From Acidocella sp. (GTDB taxonomy: Bacteria; Pseudomonadota; Alphaproteobacteria; Acetobacterales; Acetobacteraceae), in contig DAIDEE010000007.1 in NCBI GenBank assembly GCA_027308685.1, forward strand, positions 150,387 through 214,386: a DNA stretch of 64,000 bases, read 5' to 3'. Each line of letters opens with the position of its first letter. Position 1 is the stretch's first letter. The notes beneath the pieces were generated by a model, which saw nothing but the letters and a program-made list of their open reading frames with translations, made no database searches and was not told where the DNA came from. The position numbers and the translations under genes are program-made. Shown here piece by piece: positions 44,594-53,025 of this stretch.

Positions 44594-45514
44594 GGCTGGC
44601 AAATCGGTCTGGCCTAACACCCAACCCTGCCATTTATCGGCAGGGAAGGGGGTTGTGTCAGACCTGTTTCCATTGAGAACATTGATGACGCCGAGGACTC
44701 CGATAAAACTATCAAAGGGGTCTTCGGCGGATTTTTTGGGGCCAAAGCCTGCCTCAATTTGCAGGCGTAAATCTTTGGATGGTTTTGCATCGAGGTGGCG
44801 CAAAACCGAGACAATATCCTGAGCCATCGCAGCGCGGCTGATCTGGCTTTGCTTGCTACCATGAAGTTTCAACCCTAGTTGCCGCAGCACTTCGGCGGGG
44901 TAGGTTTCGGCAACGGCCAACTGGCCGGGGCGCATCAGCTTCTGCAGCGCCCCATCAAACGGCCAAAGTTTAATCTGCCCTTTGGTGAGGCCCGGCAGGA
45001 TTAAATCCCGCCACGCCGCCAACCCGGCCTTGCCGCACTGGTTGGCACCTAATGTCCAGAATAATTGCCCGCCGGCGGGCCGGTTAGCGGTGCGCAAATC
45101 CGCAGGGCGCGACAGGTTGGCAGTGTCGGGCAAATTCAATGCTTGTGCTAAAGCCAGTTTATGTCCTGCGCCACTCACGCTTCCCGCCGGATAGAATGGC
45201 CGTGCCAGGCTTACCTCGTCAATTGTCCGTGCGACTGAAAAAAATGCCATGTCCGGCGTTAGGCACCGCAGAAACGCTGGAAAATCTGAGAACCCTTGTA
45301 ATTGCAACGCGTAGGCTGCAGGCAACCCAATCGGGCAATCAATACCCAGCGCCACAGCACCATTGCCCGCGGTAGCCATCAGCCGGTCTGTGAGTGTACC
45401 GACATCGCCCACGGGCACTGGGGCATCAACGTCCCAGCCGTGCACGGATTTAATCGCCACCGATATCCAGCGCTTTTGTGGGTCAACGCTCCAATCCGCA
45501 TGCGCTGCGAGCAT
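44582..45514 (-). CDS. DUF429 family protein (RNase H-fold, function unknown)
   Basis: A 310-residue soluble protein. The N-terminus HADWSVDPQKRWISVAI and ALGIDCPIGLPAAYA match the DUF429 layout, in which acidic residues sit in an RNase H/RuvC-like fold; nuclease activity has been predicted for the family but not shown. It is the last gene of a minus-strand unit, 14 bases after the small gene at 45529, and converges on the formate cluster with a 12-base overlap. Confidence 0.7.
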   Translation of the reverse strand: MLAAHADWSVDPQKRWISVAIKSVHGWDVDAPVPVGDVGTLTDRLMATAGNGAVALGIDCPIGLPAAYALQLQGFSDFPAFLRCLTPDMAFFSVARTIDEVSLARPFYPAGSVSGAGHKLALAQALNLPDTANLSRPADLRTANRPAGGQLFWTLGANQCGKAGLAAWRDLILPGLTKGQIKLWPFDGALQKLMRPGQLAVAETYPAEVLRQLGLKLHGSKQSQISRAAMAQDIVSVLRHLDAKPSKDLRLQIEAGFGPKKSAEDPFDSFIGVLGVINVLNGNRSDTTPFPADKWQGWVLGQTDLPASAK

Positions 45515-45528
45515 CAGAAACGCGCCGA

Positions 45529-45777
45529 TTAAATGGGTTTATGGGCCTTATCGAGTAGCCGGCTGATCAGCCCGGGTTTTTTAACCGGTTTTGGCTTGGC
45601 TTTTTCAGCCTCGGCTTCCTCAGCTTTTATTTTAGCCGTGATCCATGCCTCCAGCGACTTACCTGCGGCTTTCGCGCGTTCCTGCTCATAAACCAACTGG
45701 CCTTTTGAAAGTTTCCGCCCCGCAATAATAGTGTATTCTGGTTTTGCCGCAGGCTTAGGCGAAGGCTTAGTGGTCAT
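45529..45777 (-). CDS. Small basic hypothetical protein, 82 residues
   Basis: Starts at the ATG at 45777 with GGAGAG 6 bases upstream (the frame extends 15 bases to a TTG). The sequence is Lys/Ala/Pro-rich at both ends with a central segment RKLSKGQLVYEQERAKAAGK that looks helical and charged. No membrane span or recognised domain. It is 18 bases after the ABC permease and 14 before the DUF429 gene, so it is probably co-transcribed. Confidence 0.65.
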   Translation of the reverse strand: MTTKPSPKPAAKPEYTIIAGRKLSKGQLVYEQERAKAAGKSLEAWITAKIKAEEAEAEKAKPKPVKKPGLISRLLDKAHKPI

Positions 45778-45795
45778 TGTGAAACTCTCCAAAAA

Positions 45796-46560
45796 TCAGG
45801 CAGCGTCGCGCCGCCTTAACATTAAACGTGAAAACAATCCCAAAGCACCATAAATCGCCATACCCGCCAAGGCCAGCAGCACAAGGGCGGCGAACATGCG
45901 CGGGATTTCCAGCCGGTAGCCGGCTTCCAGAATCCGGTAGGCCAACCCCGAGGCAAAGCCGCCGGAGCCGGCTACAAATTCGGCCACAACCGCGCCTACC
46001 AGTGCCAGAGTGCCGGAAATACGCAATCCCGCCAGAAAATATGGCAAGGACGCAGGCAAGCGCAGCAGGATTAGCGTCTGCCAGCGGGTGGCGCCATTGA
46101 GATGGAATAAATCCAGCAGTTCAGGTGGCGTTGCTGAAAGCCCGGCGGCGGTATTCGAGAGCACTGGAAAAAAGGCAACGATGGTGGCGCAGACCACCAA
46201 CGCCATAAAAGGTTGGTTAACCCAGATGATGATCAGCGGAGCGATCGCCACCACGGGGGTGACTTGCAAGATCACTGCCCAAGGTTGAATGGCGGCTCGC
46301 GCCAGATTGCTTGCCGCCATCGCCAGGGCCAGCGCCACCCCCAACACGGCGGAGACCATCAGGGCGACGACGGTGACGGTAAGGGTGGAGAGCAATGCCG
46401 CATTCAGCACGCCATAATCACTGGCGTAAGCCGCCACGATTGCGATCGGCCCTGGTAGCACGTAAAGTGGTACGTCAAGCCACCATACAGCCCCTTGCCA
46501 CAACCCGAGACCAAGAAGCCCAAACAATAGCGGGGCGATGCGTTCGAGATTGGGCCTCAT
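45796..46560 (-). CDS. ABC transporter permease (SsuC/TauC-like)
   Basis: A 254-residue inner-membrane protein with about six spans. The EAA-type loop LLDLFHLNGATRWQTLILLRLPASLPYFLAGLR (core NGATRWQTLILLRLPASLP) contacts the ATPase. It belongs to the permease group serving sulfonate, taurine, nitrate and thiamine-precursor importers. Its start overlaps the ATPase stop by 4 bases. Confidence 0.88.
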   Translation of the reverse strand: MRPNLERIAPLLFGLLGLGLWQGAVWWLDVPLYVLPGPIAIVAAYASDYGVLNAALLSTLTVTVVALMVSAVLGVALALAMAASNLARAAIQPWAVILQVTPVVAIAPLIIIWVNQPFMALVVCATIVAFFPVLSNTAAGLSATPPELLDLFHLNGATRWQTLILLRLPASLPYFLAGLRISGTLALVGAVVAEFVAGSGGFASGLAYRILEAGYRLEIPRMFAALVLLALAGMAIYGALGLFSRLMLRRRDAA

Positions 46561-47288
46561 GGGGACATGACTTCGCGCAGGATTTCGGATAAATCTTTCA
46601 CGAAAGCAGTGTAGTCGGCCGCCGTCCGCCGTTCCGGACCTTCCGCAACGGGCGAGTAAACATTGCCGGCGATACGCCCTGGCCGCGGCGACATTACCAA
46701 GACGCGGGTGGCAAGATACGCTGCTTCATAAATCGAGTGCGTCACAAATACGATGGTGGTGCCGGTCCGCCGCCAAACCTCATGCAGATCGGCCTGGAGC
46801 TTGAACCTTGTGAATTCATCGAGGGCCGCGAAAGGTTCGTCCATGAGCAGTAGTTTTGGCTCTCCCACTAATGCCCGCGCAATTGAGACACGCATTTTCA
46901 TGCCCCCAGAAAGTGCTGCCGGCTTGGCATCGGCAAATTCCGCCAACCCTACCAGTGTCAGGGCCGCCAGCACGGCTTCTTTCGTCTCGGCCCGGCTTTT
47001 GCCGCGCAGCCGCAGGGGCAGGAACACGTTTTCAGACGCACTCATCCACGGCATCAGTGTGGCATCCTGAAAGACGAAACCTACATCCCCCACCCCCCTG
47101 GACAGCCACTTAATCTGGCCTCCGGACGGGGTTTCCAGACCCGCTAGCAACCGCAGCAGGGTGGATTTGCCACAACCGGAAGGCCCCAGCAGGGCGAGGA
47201 ACTCACCCTGCTGGATGTTGGCCGAAATATGGTCGAGCGCTACGGTGCCGTTGGGGAATGTTTTGGAGACCCCCTCAACAACAATCAT
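46557..47288 (-). CDS. ABC transporter ATP-binding protein (SsuB/TauB-like)
   Basis: A 243-residue ATPase. Walker A LLGPSGCGKST is near residues 33-43, the signature is LSGGMKMRVSIARAL, Walker B LLLMDEPFAALD, and the switch histidine is in VFVTHSIYEA. LSGGM in place of LSGGQ is common in this subfamily. It overlaps both flanking genes by 4 bases. Confidence 0.92.
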   Translation of the reverse strand: MIVVEGVSKTFPNGTVALDHISANIQQGEFLALLGPSGCGKSTLLRLLAGLETPSGGQIKWLSRGVGDVGFVFQDATLMPWMSASENVFLPLRLRGKSRAETKEAVLAALTLVGLAEFADAKPAALSGGMKMRVSIARALVGEPKLLLMDEPFAALDEFTRFKLQADLHEVWRRTGTTIVFVTHSIYEAAYLATRVLVMSPRPGRIAGNVYSPVAEGPERRTAADYTAFVKDLSEILREVMSP

Positions 47289-48283
47289 GGTTTTGGCTTA
47301 CCGAAACCCTTATCCACAAATTGCAGGGTGTATCCGGCTTTGTAGTCCATATTTTTATCATACAGCCCGGTGGCGGCCATCTGGTCGAAAAAGGCTTTCC
47401 AGCGGGCGTCTGTCATGGCGTAGATGCCCAGAGTTTTGGCATCGCCGGAGTCCACGATCCCGCGCGCCTTGATCTGTTCATAGCCGTAATGCAGCAGCCC
47501 CGTGCTCATGTCCGGATTGGCCTTCTGGATGGCGGCGAACGCTGGTGCGGGGTTACCGTAGAGGAACGAATACCAGCCCTCGGTGGAGGCTTCGATGAAG
47601 CGCGTCACCAGGTCTGGGTTAGTGGCAACCAGCTTTTTCGAGGTCGCGATCAAGCTCGCGTAGCCGTCAAACCCGGCGTCCGAGATCATCATCACTATCG
47701 GCATTTTGCCAGTTTGCTGTTGCACCAGATACGGCTCGGAGGTGACGTATGCCTCCTCGATGGCTTTAGGGTTGGTGAAAAACGGTGTCAGACTGAAGCC
47801 GTAAGGGCGCAACTGATCGTCCGAAAATCCATATTTGGCTTTCAGGTAGAGCCACCAGCTTGCTCTGGTGCCATCGCTCACGGCAATCGGCTTGCCCTTC
47901 AGATCGGCAAAATTATCGTCGCCGGTGCCGGGGTGGGCGATCAGAATGTCCGGGTCTTTCTGGAATCCCGCAGCGATGACTTCATAAGGGATGTTCTCCT
48001 GCACGAAGTTCAGCGCCAGGAAAGAATTTGAGGTGATATCGAACGTTAACCGCCCCGCCACCAGCAATTCCGCGTTATTCACCTGCGGGCCGCCCTCGAC
48101 GATGCTCACGTCGAGCCCGTATTTTTTGTAAATGCCTGTAGCCAGCGCCTGATAATACCCGCCATATTCCGGCTCGGCCACCCAATCGAGCCCGAACGTC
48201 ACCTTGTCGGCGGCGGCACGGGCCTGGGGGGCCAGCAGGAGGCAGGCGGCGAGAGCGGTAGCGTAGTGAACTTTAATGTTCAT
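47285..48283 (-). CDS. ABC transporter substrate-binding protein (SsuA/THI5-like)
   Basis: A 332-residue periplasmic protein from the ATG at 48283 (GGAGAC upstream), starting MNIKVHYATALAACLLLAPQ, a Sec signal peptide ending ARAAA. The mature part has LDWVAEPEYGGYYQALATGI and VEGGPQVNNAELLVAGRL, the NMT1/THI5-like layout. Candidates are a thiamine pyrimidine precursor, a sulfonate or another small organic compound; the sequence does not decide. No riboswitch was recognisable in the 56 bases before it. Confidence 0.82.
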   Translation of the reverse strand: MNIKVHYATALAACLLLAPQARAAADKVTFGLDWVAEPEYGGYYQALATGIYKKYGLDVSIVEGGPQVNNAELLVAGRLTFDITSNSFLALNFVQENIPYEVIAAGFQKDPDILIAHPGTGDDNFADLKGKPIAVSDGTRASWWLYLKAKYGFSDDQLRPYGFSLTPFFTNPKAIEEAYVTSEPYLVQQQTGKMPIVMMISDAGFDGYASLIATSKKLVATNPDLVTRFIEASTEGWYSFLYGNPAPAFAAIQKANPDMSTGLLHYGYEQIKARGIVDSGDAKTLGIYAMTDARWKAFFDQMAATGLYDKNMDYKAGYTLQFVDKGFGKPKP

Positions 48284-48339
48284 GTCCGATGTCTCCTCGA
48301 AGCCTAGAATGTTGAAACGGTAGAGCGTATCGCTTAACC

Positions 48340-48675
48340 ATGAGTGAGCCACGTATCAAGGCCGGATTATGGGTGCAGGCCGCCCTTCGTTTGGGCCAAG
48401 CCGACGGGCGCTATGGCGTGGTTATCCGCAAGGGTGATGCCGATGCCGGCGGCGTGCTGGTGGTACTGCGGGGCCATAGCGGGTTGATGGTGCTTACCCA
48501 GATCCGCGATGCTTCCGGTGAGCCAGCCTGGTTGCGCGGGACGGGGGACGTGGCGGTCGAGGAACCGGTAGCGGATGCCTATATCGCCAAGCAGTTGAAG
48601 TATGACGCTGACCTTTGGGTGATCGAGTTCGATGCGCCGGATTATCTGCCGCCATTTGAAGCCAGGATCATCTGA
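48340..48675 (+). CDS. DUF1491 family protein
   Basis: A 111-residue soluble protein. RIKAGLWVQAALRLGQADGR, VVIRKGDADAGGVLV and LWVIEFDAPDYLPPFEARII match the DUF1491 family, found mainly in alphaproteobacteria and without known function. It is divergent from the ABC substrate-binding gene and is followed after 65 bases by the serpin gene. Confidence 0.8.
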   Translation: MSEPRIKAGLWVQAALRLGQADGRYGVVIRKGDADAGGVLVVLRGHSGLMVLTQIRDASGEPAWLRGTGDVAVEEPVADAYIAKQLKYDADLWVIEFDAPDYLPPFEARII

Positions 48676-48740
48676 ACGGCGTATATTTGCCAGCCTGCAA
48701 TGTTTGCGCTTTTCTGCCGGTAAAGCTGGAGGGATGCGAG

Positions 48741-49982
48741 ATGATCGACCGCTTTACAATACTTGCCCTGCTGGCTGCCGGCCTGATGGTGCAGCCAGCC
48801 TCGGCACAGACGGCGCTGTCATCCTCGCCACTTAGCGGCGCGGAAAACGCCATGGCAATGGATTTATATCGCCAACTGCATGTGCGACCAGGCAATTTGT
48901 TTTTCTCGCCCGCCAGTATCACGACCGCCATGGGCATGGTGTTTGCGGGCGCCAAAGGTGATACTGCGAGCGAAATTGCAGCGGCTTTGCATTTGAACCT
49001 CCTCTCGGCCGACAACGCTGAGTTGCGCGGTGCGTTTTTGCGTGCCGAGGCACAGCAGAATGCCTCCAATAACAAGGCCGGCACCGGGTTTGAGCTGCAT
49101 GAGGCCAATGCGATGTGGGCGGCCACAGCCTATCCGTTTAATGCAGCCTATATAAACAATATTCAGAGCAGTTTTGGTGCGGCATTGCAGCCGACTGATT
49201 TTTCCAACGAGCCGTTGGCGCGCACCAGTATCGATAGTTGGGTGGCAGCGCAGACCAACAACAAAATCACCGACCTCATCGGCCCCGGAATTTTAAATGC
49301 TCAGACCCAGATGGTGTTGACGAGCGCTATATATTTTAAGTCTGATTGGAACAAAGCGTTCGAAAAATCGGAAACATATAAACAGTCATTTCATCTAACG
49401 GCGGATACCGATATTTCCGTGGATATGATGCACACGACCGATTCGTTTAATTTGACGGTTGTTCCTGGTGTGAAGATCTTACAAATACCATATCGCTTCG
49501 ACACGACCTCTTTAGTTGTTGTATTGCCAGATGATCGTGCCGGGCTGCCGACGATCGAAGCAGCACTCACCGCTGTCCAGCTGGATGCCTGGCTGGCGGG
49601 CGGCCAGCATAAGCTAGTGGCGCTTACCTTACCAAAATTTACCAGCAGAGGCGCCTTCGACCTTGACCATGTTTTGATAACGTTAGGGGTCAATAAGGCG
49701 TTCAGCGAATCTCAGGCTGATCTCACCGACATCGCAAAAGTGCCACGGCACTCGCTATATGTGGGCAGCGTGATCCATCAGGCCTATGTTGATGTTGATG
49801 AAACCGGGACAGAAGCTGCGGCTACGACCGCCGTAACAATGGTGGCGACGGCGATGGCTCCGACCCAGGTGACAATTCAGCCGATACCATTTGTCGCTGA
49901 TCACCCTTTCATTTATCTTATCCGTAATAACCAGACTGGCGAAATTTTGTTTATGGGCCGGATGATCGACCCACTGCTGTGA
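48741..49982 (+). CDS. Secreted serpin (serine protease inhibitor)
   Basis: A 413-residue protein with a signal peptide (residues 1-22, MIDRFTILALLAAGLMVQPA), so exported. Serpin hallmarks: ENAMAMDLYRQLHVRPGNLF, FSPASITTAMGMVFAGAKGD, VLTSAIYFKSDWNKAF, the hinge GTEAAATTAV at residues 356-365, and the signature FVADHPFIYLI (residues 384-394). An intact hinge implies an inhibitory serpin. The reactive loop is Ala/Thr/Val-rich and about 8 residues longer than in alpha-1-antitrypsin, so P1 is uncertain. Start at 48741 follows GGAGGGATGCGAG. Bases 49321-49500 are only about 41% GC against a visibly GC-richer neighbourhood. Confidence 0.9.
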   Translation: MIDRFTILALLAAGLMVQPASAQTALSSSPLSGAENAMAMDLYRQLHVRPGNLFFSPASITTAMGMVFAGAKGDTASEIAAALHLNLLSADNAELRGAFLRAEAQQNASNNKAGTGFELHEANAMWAATAYPFNAAYINNIQSSFGAALQPTDFSNEPLARTSIDSWVAAQTNNKITDLIGPGILNAQTQMVLTSAIYFKSDWNKAFEKSETYKQSFHLTADTDISVDMMHTTDSFNLTVVPGVKILQIPYRFDTTSLVVVLPDDRAGLPTIEAALTAVQLDAWLAGGQHKLVALTLPKFTSRGAFDLDHVLITLGVNKAFSESQADLTDIAKVPRHSLYVGSVIHQAYVDVDETGTEAAATTAVTMVATAMAPTQVTIQPIPFVADHPFIYLIRNNQTGEILFMGRMIDPLL

Positions 49983-50013
49983 TGCTGCTCGTTTTTTTCA
50001 ATGAAGGATTTCC

Positions 50014-50427
50014 ATGCGCCCGTTTCACCTAGCTTTTCCGGTTCACGACCTTGCTGCGGCGCGTGCTTTTTATGGGGGCGTATTAGGATGCGCGGAGGGA
50101 CGCAGCAGCGAGCATTGGATAGATTTTGACTTCTATGGACATCAGATCGTGGCGCATTTGCAGCCCGCTGAACAAAGGGTGGCGCATAGTAATTCAGTGG
50201 ATAGCCATGATGTGCCTGTGCCGCATTTTGGGTTGATCCTGGAAATGTCACAATGGCAGGCGCTGGCGACGAAATTGCAAGCTGCGGGCCAAAAATTTGT
50301 GATTGAGCCCTATGTCCGATTTAAGGACCAGCCAGGCGAACAGGCCACGATGTTCTTCCGGGACCCTTCAGGCAATGCGCTGGAATTCAAGGCGTTTGCC
50401 GATGATGCTGATATTTTTAGGGCTTAG
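50014..50427 (+). CDS. VOC/glyoxalase-fold protein
   Basis: A 137-residue protein of two beta-alpha-beta-beta-beta modules. [21 protein letters not shown] is the first module start, PHFGLILEM the second, and [15 protein letters not shown] carries the usual metal-ligand Glu. His5, a His near 71 and the Glu near 125 could bind a metal. Substrate unknown; possibilities include a dioxygenase or resistance protein. It starts 31 bases after the serpin. Confidence 0.82.
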   Translation: MRPFHLAFPVHDLAAARAFYGGVLGCAEGRSSEHWIDFDFYGHQIVAHLQPAEQRVAHSNSVDSHDVPVPHFGLILEMSQWQALATKLQAAGQKFVIEPYVRFKDQPGEQATMFFRDPSGNALEFKAFADDADIFRA

Positions 50428-50498
50428 CGCCATGGTTTATAAATTGCCGCACCAGATATGAATAACAATGGCGGCCATGTGATAGGCTTACCTCCATA

Positions 50499-52016
50499 GT
50501 GCGTAATTTTGAGCCGACAAAGCCGTTTGATCTGCTGATCATCGGCGGTGGGATTAACGGCGCGGGGATTGCCCGCGATGCAGCGGGCCGTGGCTTGTCG
50601 GTTTTGCTGGTTGAACAGCATGACCTGGCCTCTCACACATCATCGGCAAGCACCAAGCTAATTCATGGCGGGTTGCGGTATCTGGAATATTACGAGTTCC
50701 GGCTGGTGCGCGAGGCGCTGATGGAGCGTGAACGGCTATTGAACATCGCGCCGCATATCATCTGGCCGCTGGAATTTGTGCTGCCGCATGCCAAGGACCA
50801 GCGCCCAATGCGGATGATTCGCGCGGGGTTGTTCCTGTATGATCATCTGGCGCGGCGCAAGCGGTTGCCTGCATCGCGCACGGTGCGGTTTGATCAGCAT
50901 CCAGCGGGCAGGATGTTGCAGCCGCAATTTCATCGCGGTTTCACCTATTCGGATTGCTGGGTGGAGGATAGCCGCCTGGTGGTGTTGAATGCGATGGATG
51001 CGGTGGCGCGTGGCGTTGAAATTCGGACGCATACCCGCCTGATCTCAGCGCAGCCGCAAGGGCAAAGCTGGTGCGCCGTCATTGAAACGTCGGGGGGTGA
51101 GCGCGAGACTGTTAGTGCGTATGCATTGATCAACGCCGCCGGACCCTGGGTTGGGGATGTGCTCAGCGCCAAGCTGGGCCGTACCAACCTGAAGACAGTT
51201 CGGCTGGTCAAAGGTAGCCATATTATCGTGCCGCGGCTTTACGAGGGCGATTTTGCCTTTCTTTTGCAAAATCCGGACAAACGGATTGTGTTTGCGATTC
51301 CCTATGAGCATGAATTTACGCTGATTGGTACAACGGATATTCCCTACGACGGCGATCCGGCTGGGGTGACGATTTCCGAGACTGAGACGAATTATTTATG
51401 TGAAAGCGTTTCGCGGTATTTCCGCAAGCCCGTGGCACCAGGGGATGTGGTGCGCAGCTATGCCGGTGTGCGGCCGCTCTATGATGATCATGCAGAGAAT
51501 GCCTCGGCGGTGACGCGCGATTATGTGCTGGATGTGCAAGGCGGCAAAGCTGAGCCTGCTTTGCTCTCGGTCTTTGGCGGCAAGATAACCACCTATCGGA
51601 AGTTGGCCGAGCATGTACTGGAGAAGCTGCTGCCGGTGATGGGGCGTGATGTCGGCACGCCATGGACAGCGGCGGCACCATTGCCGGGCGGTGATATGCC
51701 GGGCGCTTTATTTGATGACTATTTGAAACAATTTTCGACGCGGTATCAGTTTTTGCCGGCGCCGCTGGCATACCGTCTGGTACGGGCGTATGGCACACGG
51801 GCGGAGACGATCATCGGTACGGCTAATTGCCTTGCCGATTTGGGCGAAGATTTTGGTGGCGGTTTGACCGAGGCGGAAGTGAATTATCTGGTCACGCATG
51901 AACGGGCAAGCACAGCAGAGGATGTTTTATGGCGGCGCTCGAAGCTGGCGCTGCACGTGTCCAAGGATACGGTGTGTAAGTTAGAGGCTTATCTGGCCGG
52001 TGCTTTCGTGAAGTAA
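50499..52016 (+). CDS. glpD: Glycerol-3-phosphate dehydrogenase (FAD, respiratory)
   Basis: A 505-residue flavoprotein of the inner-membrane face that oxidises glycerol-3-phosphate to dihydroxyacetone phosphate and feeds quinones. FDLLIIGGGINGAGIARDAAGRG (FAD Rossmann motif, core GGGINGAGIARDAAGRG, near residues 17-33), SSASTKLIHGGLRYLEYYEF and the C-terminal GlpD domain are present. The start is a GTG at 50499 with a poor ribosome-binding site. It faces the ugp genes tail-to-tail, one base apart, linking uptake and use of the same substrate. Confidence 0.95.
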   Translation: MRNFEPTKPFDLLIIGGGINGAGIARDAAGRGLSVLLVEQHDLASHTSSASTKLIHGGLRYLEYYEFRLVREALMERERLLNIAPHIIWPLEFVLPHAKDQRPMRMIRAGLFLYDHLARRKRLPASRTVRFDQHPAGRMLQPQFHRGFTYSDCWVEDSRLVVLNAMDAVARGVEIRTHTRLISAQPQGQSWCAVIETSGGERETVSAYALINAAGPWVGDVLSAKLGRTNLKTVRLVKGSHIIVPRLYEGDFAFLLQNPDKRIVFAIPYEHEFTLIGTTDIPYDGDPAGVTISETETNYLCESVSRYFRKPVAPGDVVRSYAGVRPLYDDHAENASAVTRDYVLDVQGGKAEPALLSVFGGKITTYRKLAEHVLEKLLPVMGRDVGTPWTAAAPLPGGDMPGALFDDYLKQFSTRYQFLPAPLAYRLVRAYGTRAETIIGTANCLADLGEDFGGGLTEAEVNYLVTHERASTAEDVLWRRSKLALHVSKDTVCKLEAYLAGAFVK

Positions 52017-52017
52017 C

Positions 52018-53016
52018 CTATAGCCGCTCGCCGGTGACGGAGTCGAATAAATGCAAGGCTTCCTGAGGGAATGCAACCTGCAGAGTTGTGACGCCCGGAG
52101 GTCCGCCGGGCCGCCGTAATGTCAGGCGCTGGCCGCTGGCGAGCGTGCCGTAGATCAAGGTTTCAGCGCCCAGCGGTTCGACCAGATCAATCAGTAATTG
52201 CAGCCCATTATTATCAAGTATGACATGCTCGGGGCGGATGCCGATGACTGCATTGGGAGGTATATTGGCGAATGCAGCCTCGGCAGGTTGCAAGATATTC
52301 ATGGCGGGCGAGCCGATGAATTGGGCGACGAACAAATTGGCCGGCTTCTCAAAAATTTCCATCGGTGTGGCAATCTGTGAGGCACGTCCGGCTTCCATGA
52401 CAATTAAACGGTCCGCCATGGTCATGGCCTCGACCTGATCATGTGTGACATAGAGCGAGGTGATGGCGAGCCGCTGTTGCAGGCGGCGGATTTCCGCGCG
52501 CATCGTTACCCGCAATTTGGCGTCGAGGTTAGAGAGCGGTTCGTCGAATAAAAATAATTTTGGTTCACGAATAATCGCCCGGCCCATCGCAACACGCTGG
52601 CGCTGACCGCCAGACAGTTGCCCAGGCCGACGGCTGAGCAGTTCGCCCAACCCCAGCAGCTTTGCTGTTTCAGCAACTTTGCGTGCAATTTCCTCTTTCA
52701 TCTCACCGCGAAGTTTCAGCGCATAGCCCATGTTCTGCGCCACCGTCATGTGCGGATAGAGCGCGTAGTTTTGGAACACCATGGCGATGTCACGTTTTGA
52801 AGGATCGCGGTTGGTGATGTCCTCACCTTCAAGAATGATCCGCCCGCTGCTAGGGGTTTCAAGCCCAGCCACCAGCCGCAGCAAGGTTGATTTACCGCAC
52901 CCTGAGGCACCGACGATGACCAGCATTTCGCCGGAAGCCAATGTGAGGTCGAGCGATTTCAAAATGCTGGTGGCGCCGAAGTTTTTGGTCAGGCTGTGTA
53001 ATTCGAGAGTTGCCAT
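52018..53016 (-). CDS. ugpC: Glycerol-3-phosphate ABC importer ATPase UgpC
   Basis: A 332-residue MalK-type ATPase. Walker A VIVGASGCGKST (near residues 33-44), LSGGQRQRVAMGRAI, Walker B LFLFDEPLSNLDAKLR, and a C-terminal regulatory TOBE region (about 235-332: GIRPEHVILDNNG). In E. coli UgpC can be swapped with MalK and the C-terminal domain senses regulatory signals. Last gene of the ugp unit, 9 bases after ugpE. Confidence 0.92.
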   Translation of the reverse strand: MATLELHSLTKNFGATSILKSLDLTLASGEMLVIVGASGCGKSTLLRLVAGLETPSSGRIILEGEDITNRDPSKRDIAMVFQNYALYPHMTVAQNMGYALKLRGEMKEEIARKVAETAKLLGLGELLSRRPGQLSGGQRQRVAMGRAIIREPKLFLFDEPLSNLDAKLRVTMRAEIRRLQQRLAITSLYVTHDQVEAMTMADRLIVMEAGRASQIATPMEIFEKPANLFVAQFIGSPAMNILQPAEAAFANIPPNAVIGIRPEHVILDNNGLQLLIDLVEPLGAETLIYGTLASGQRLTLRRPGGPPGVTTLQVAFPQEALHLFDSVTGERL

Positions 53017-53025
53017 GCTGTTGCT

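Noticed and set aside
48283..48340. TPP riboswitch before the THI5-like importer
   Set aside because: Only about 56 bases lie between the divergent starts and none of the conserved riboswitch elements was seen.
47285..48352. Longer start for the ABC binding protein at 48352
   Set aside because: The extra 23 residues would hide a good signal peptide, and overlap the divergent DUF1491 start.
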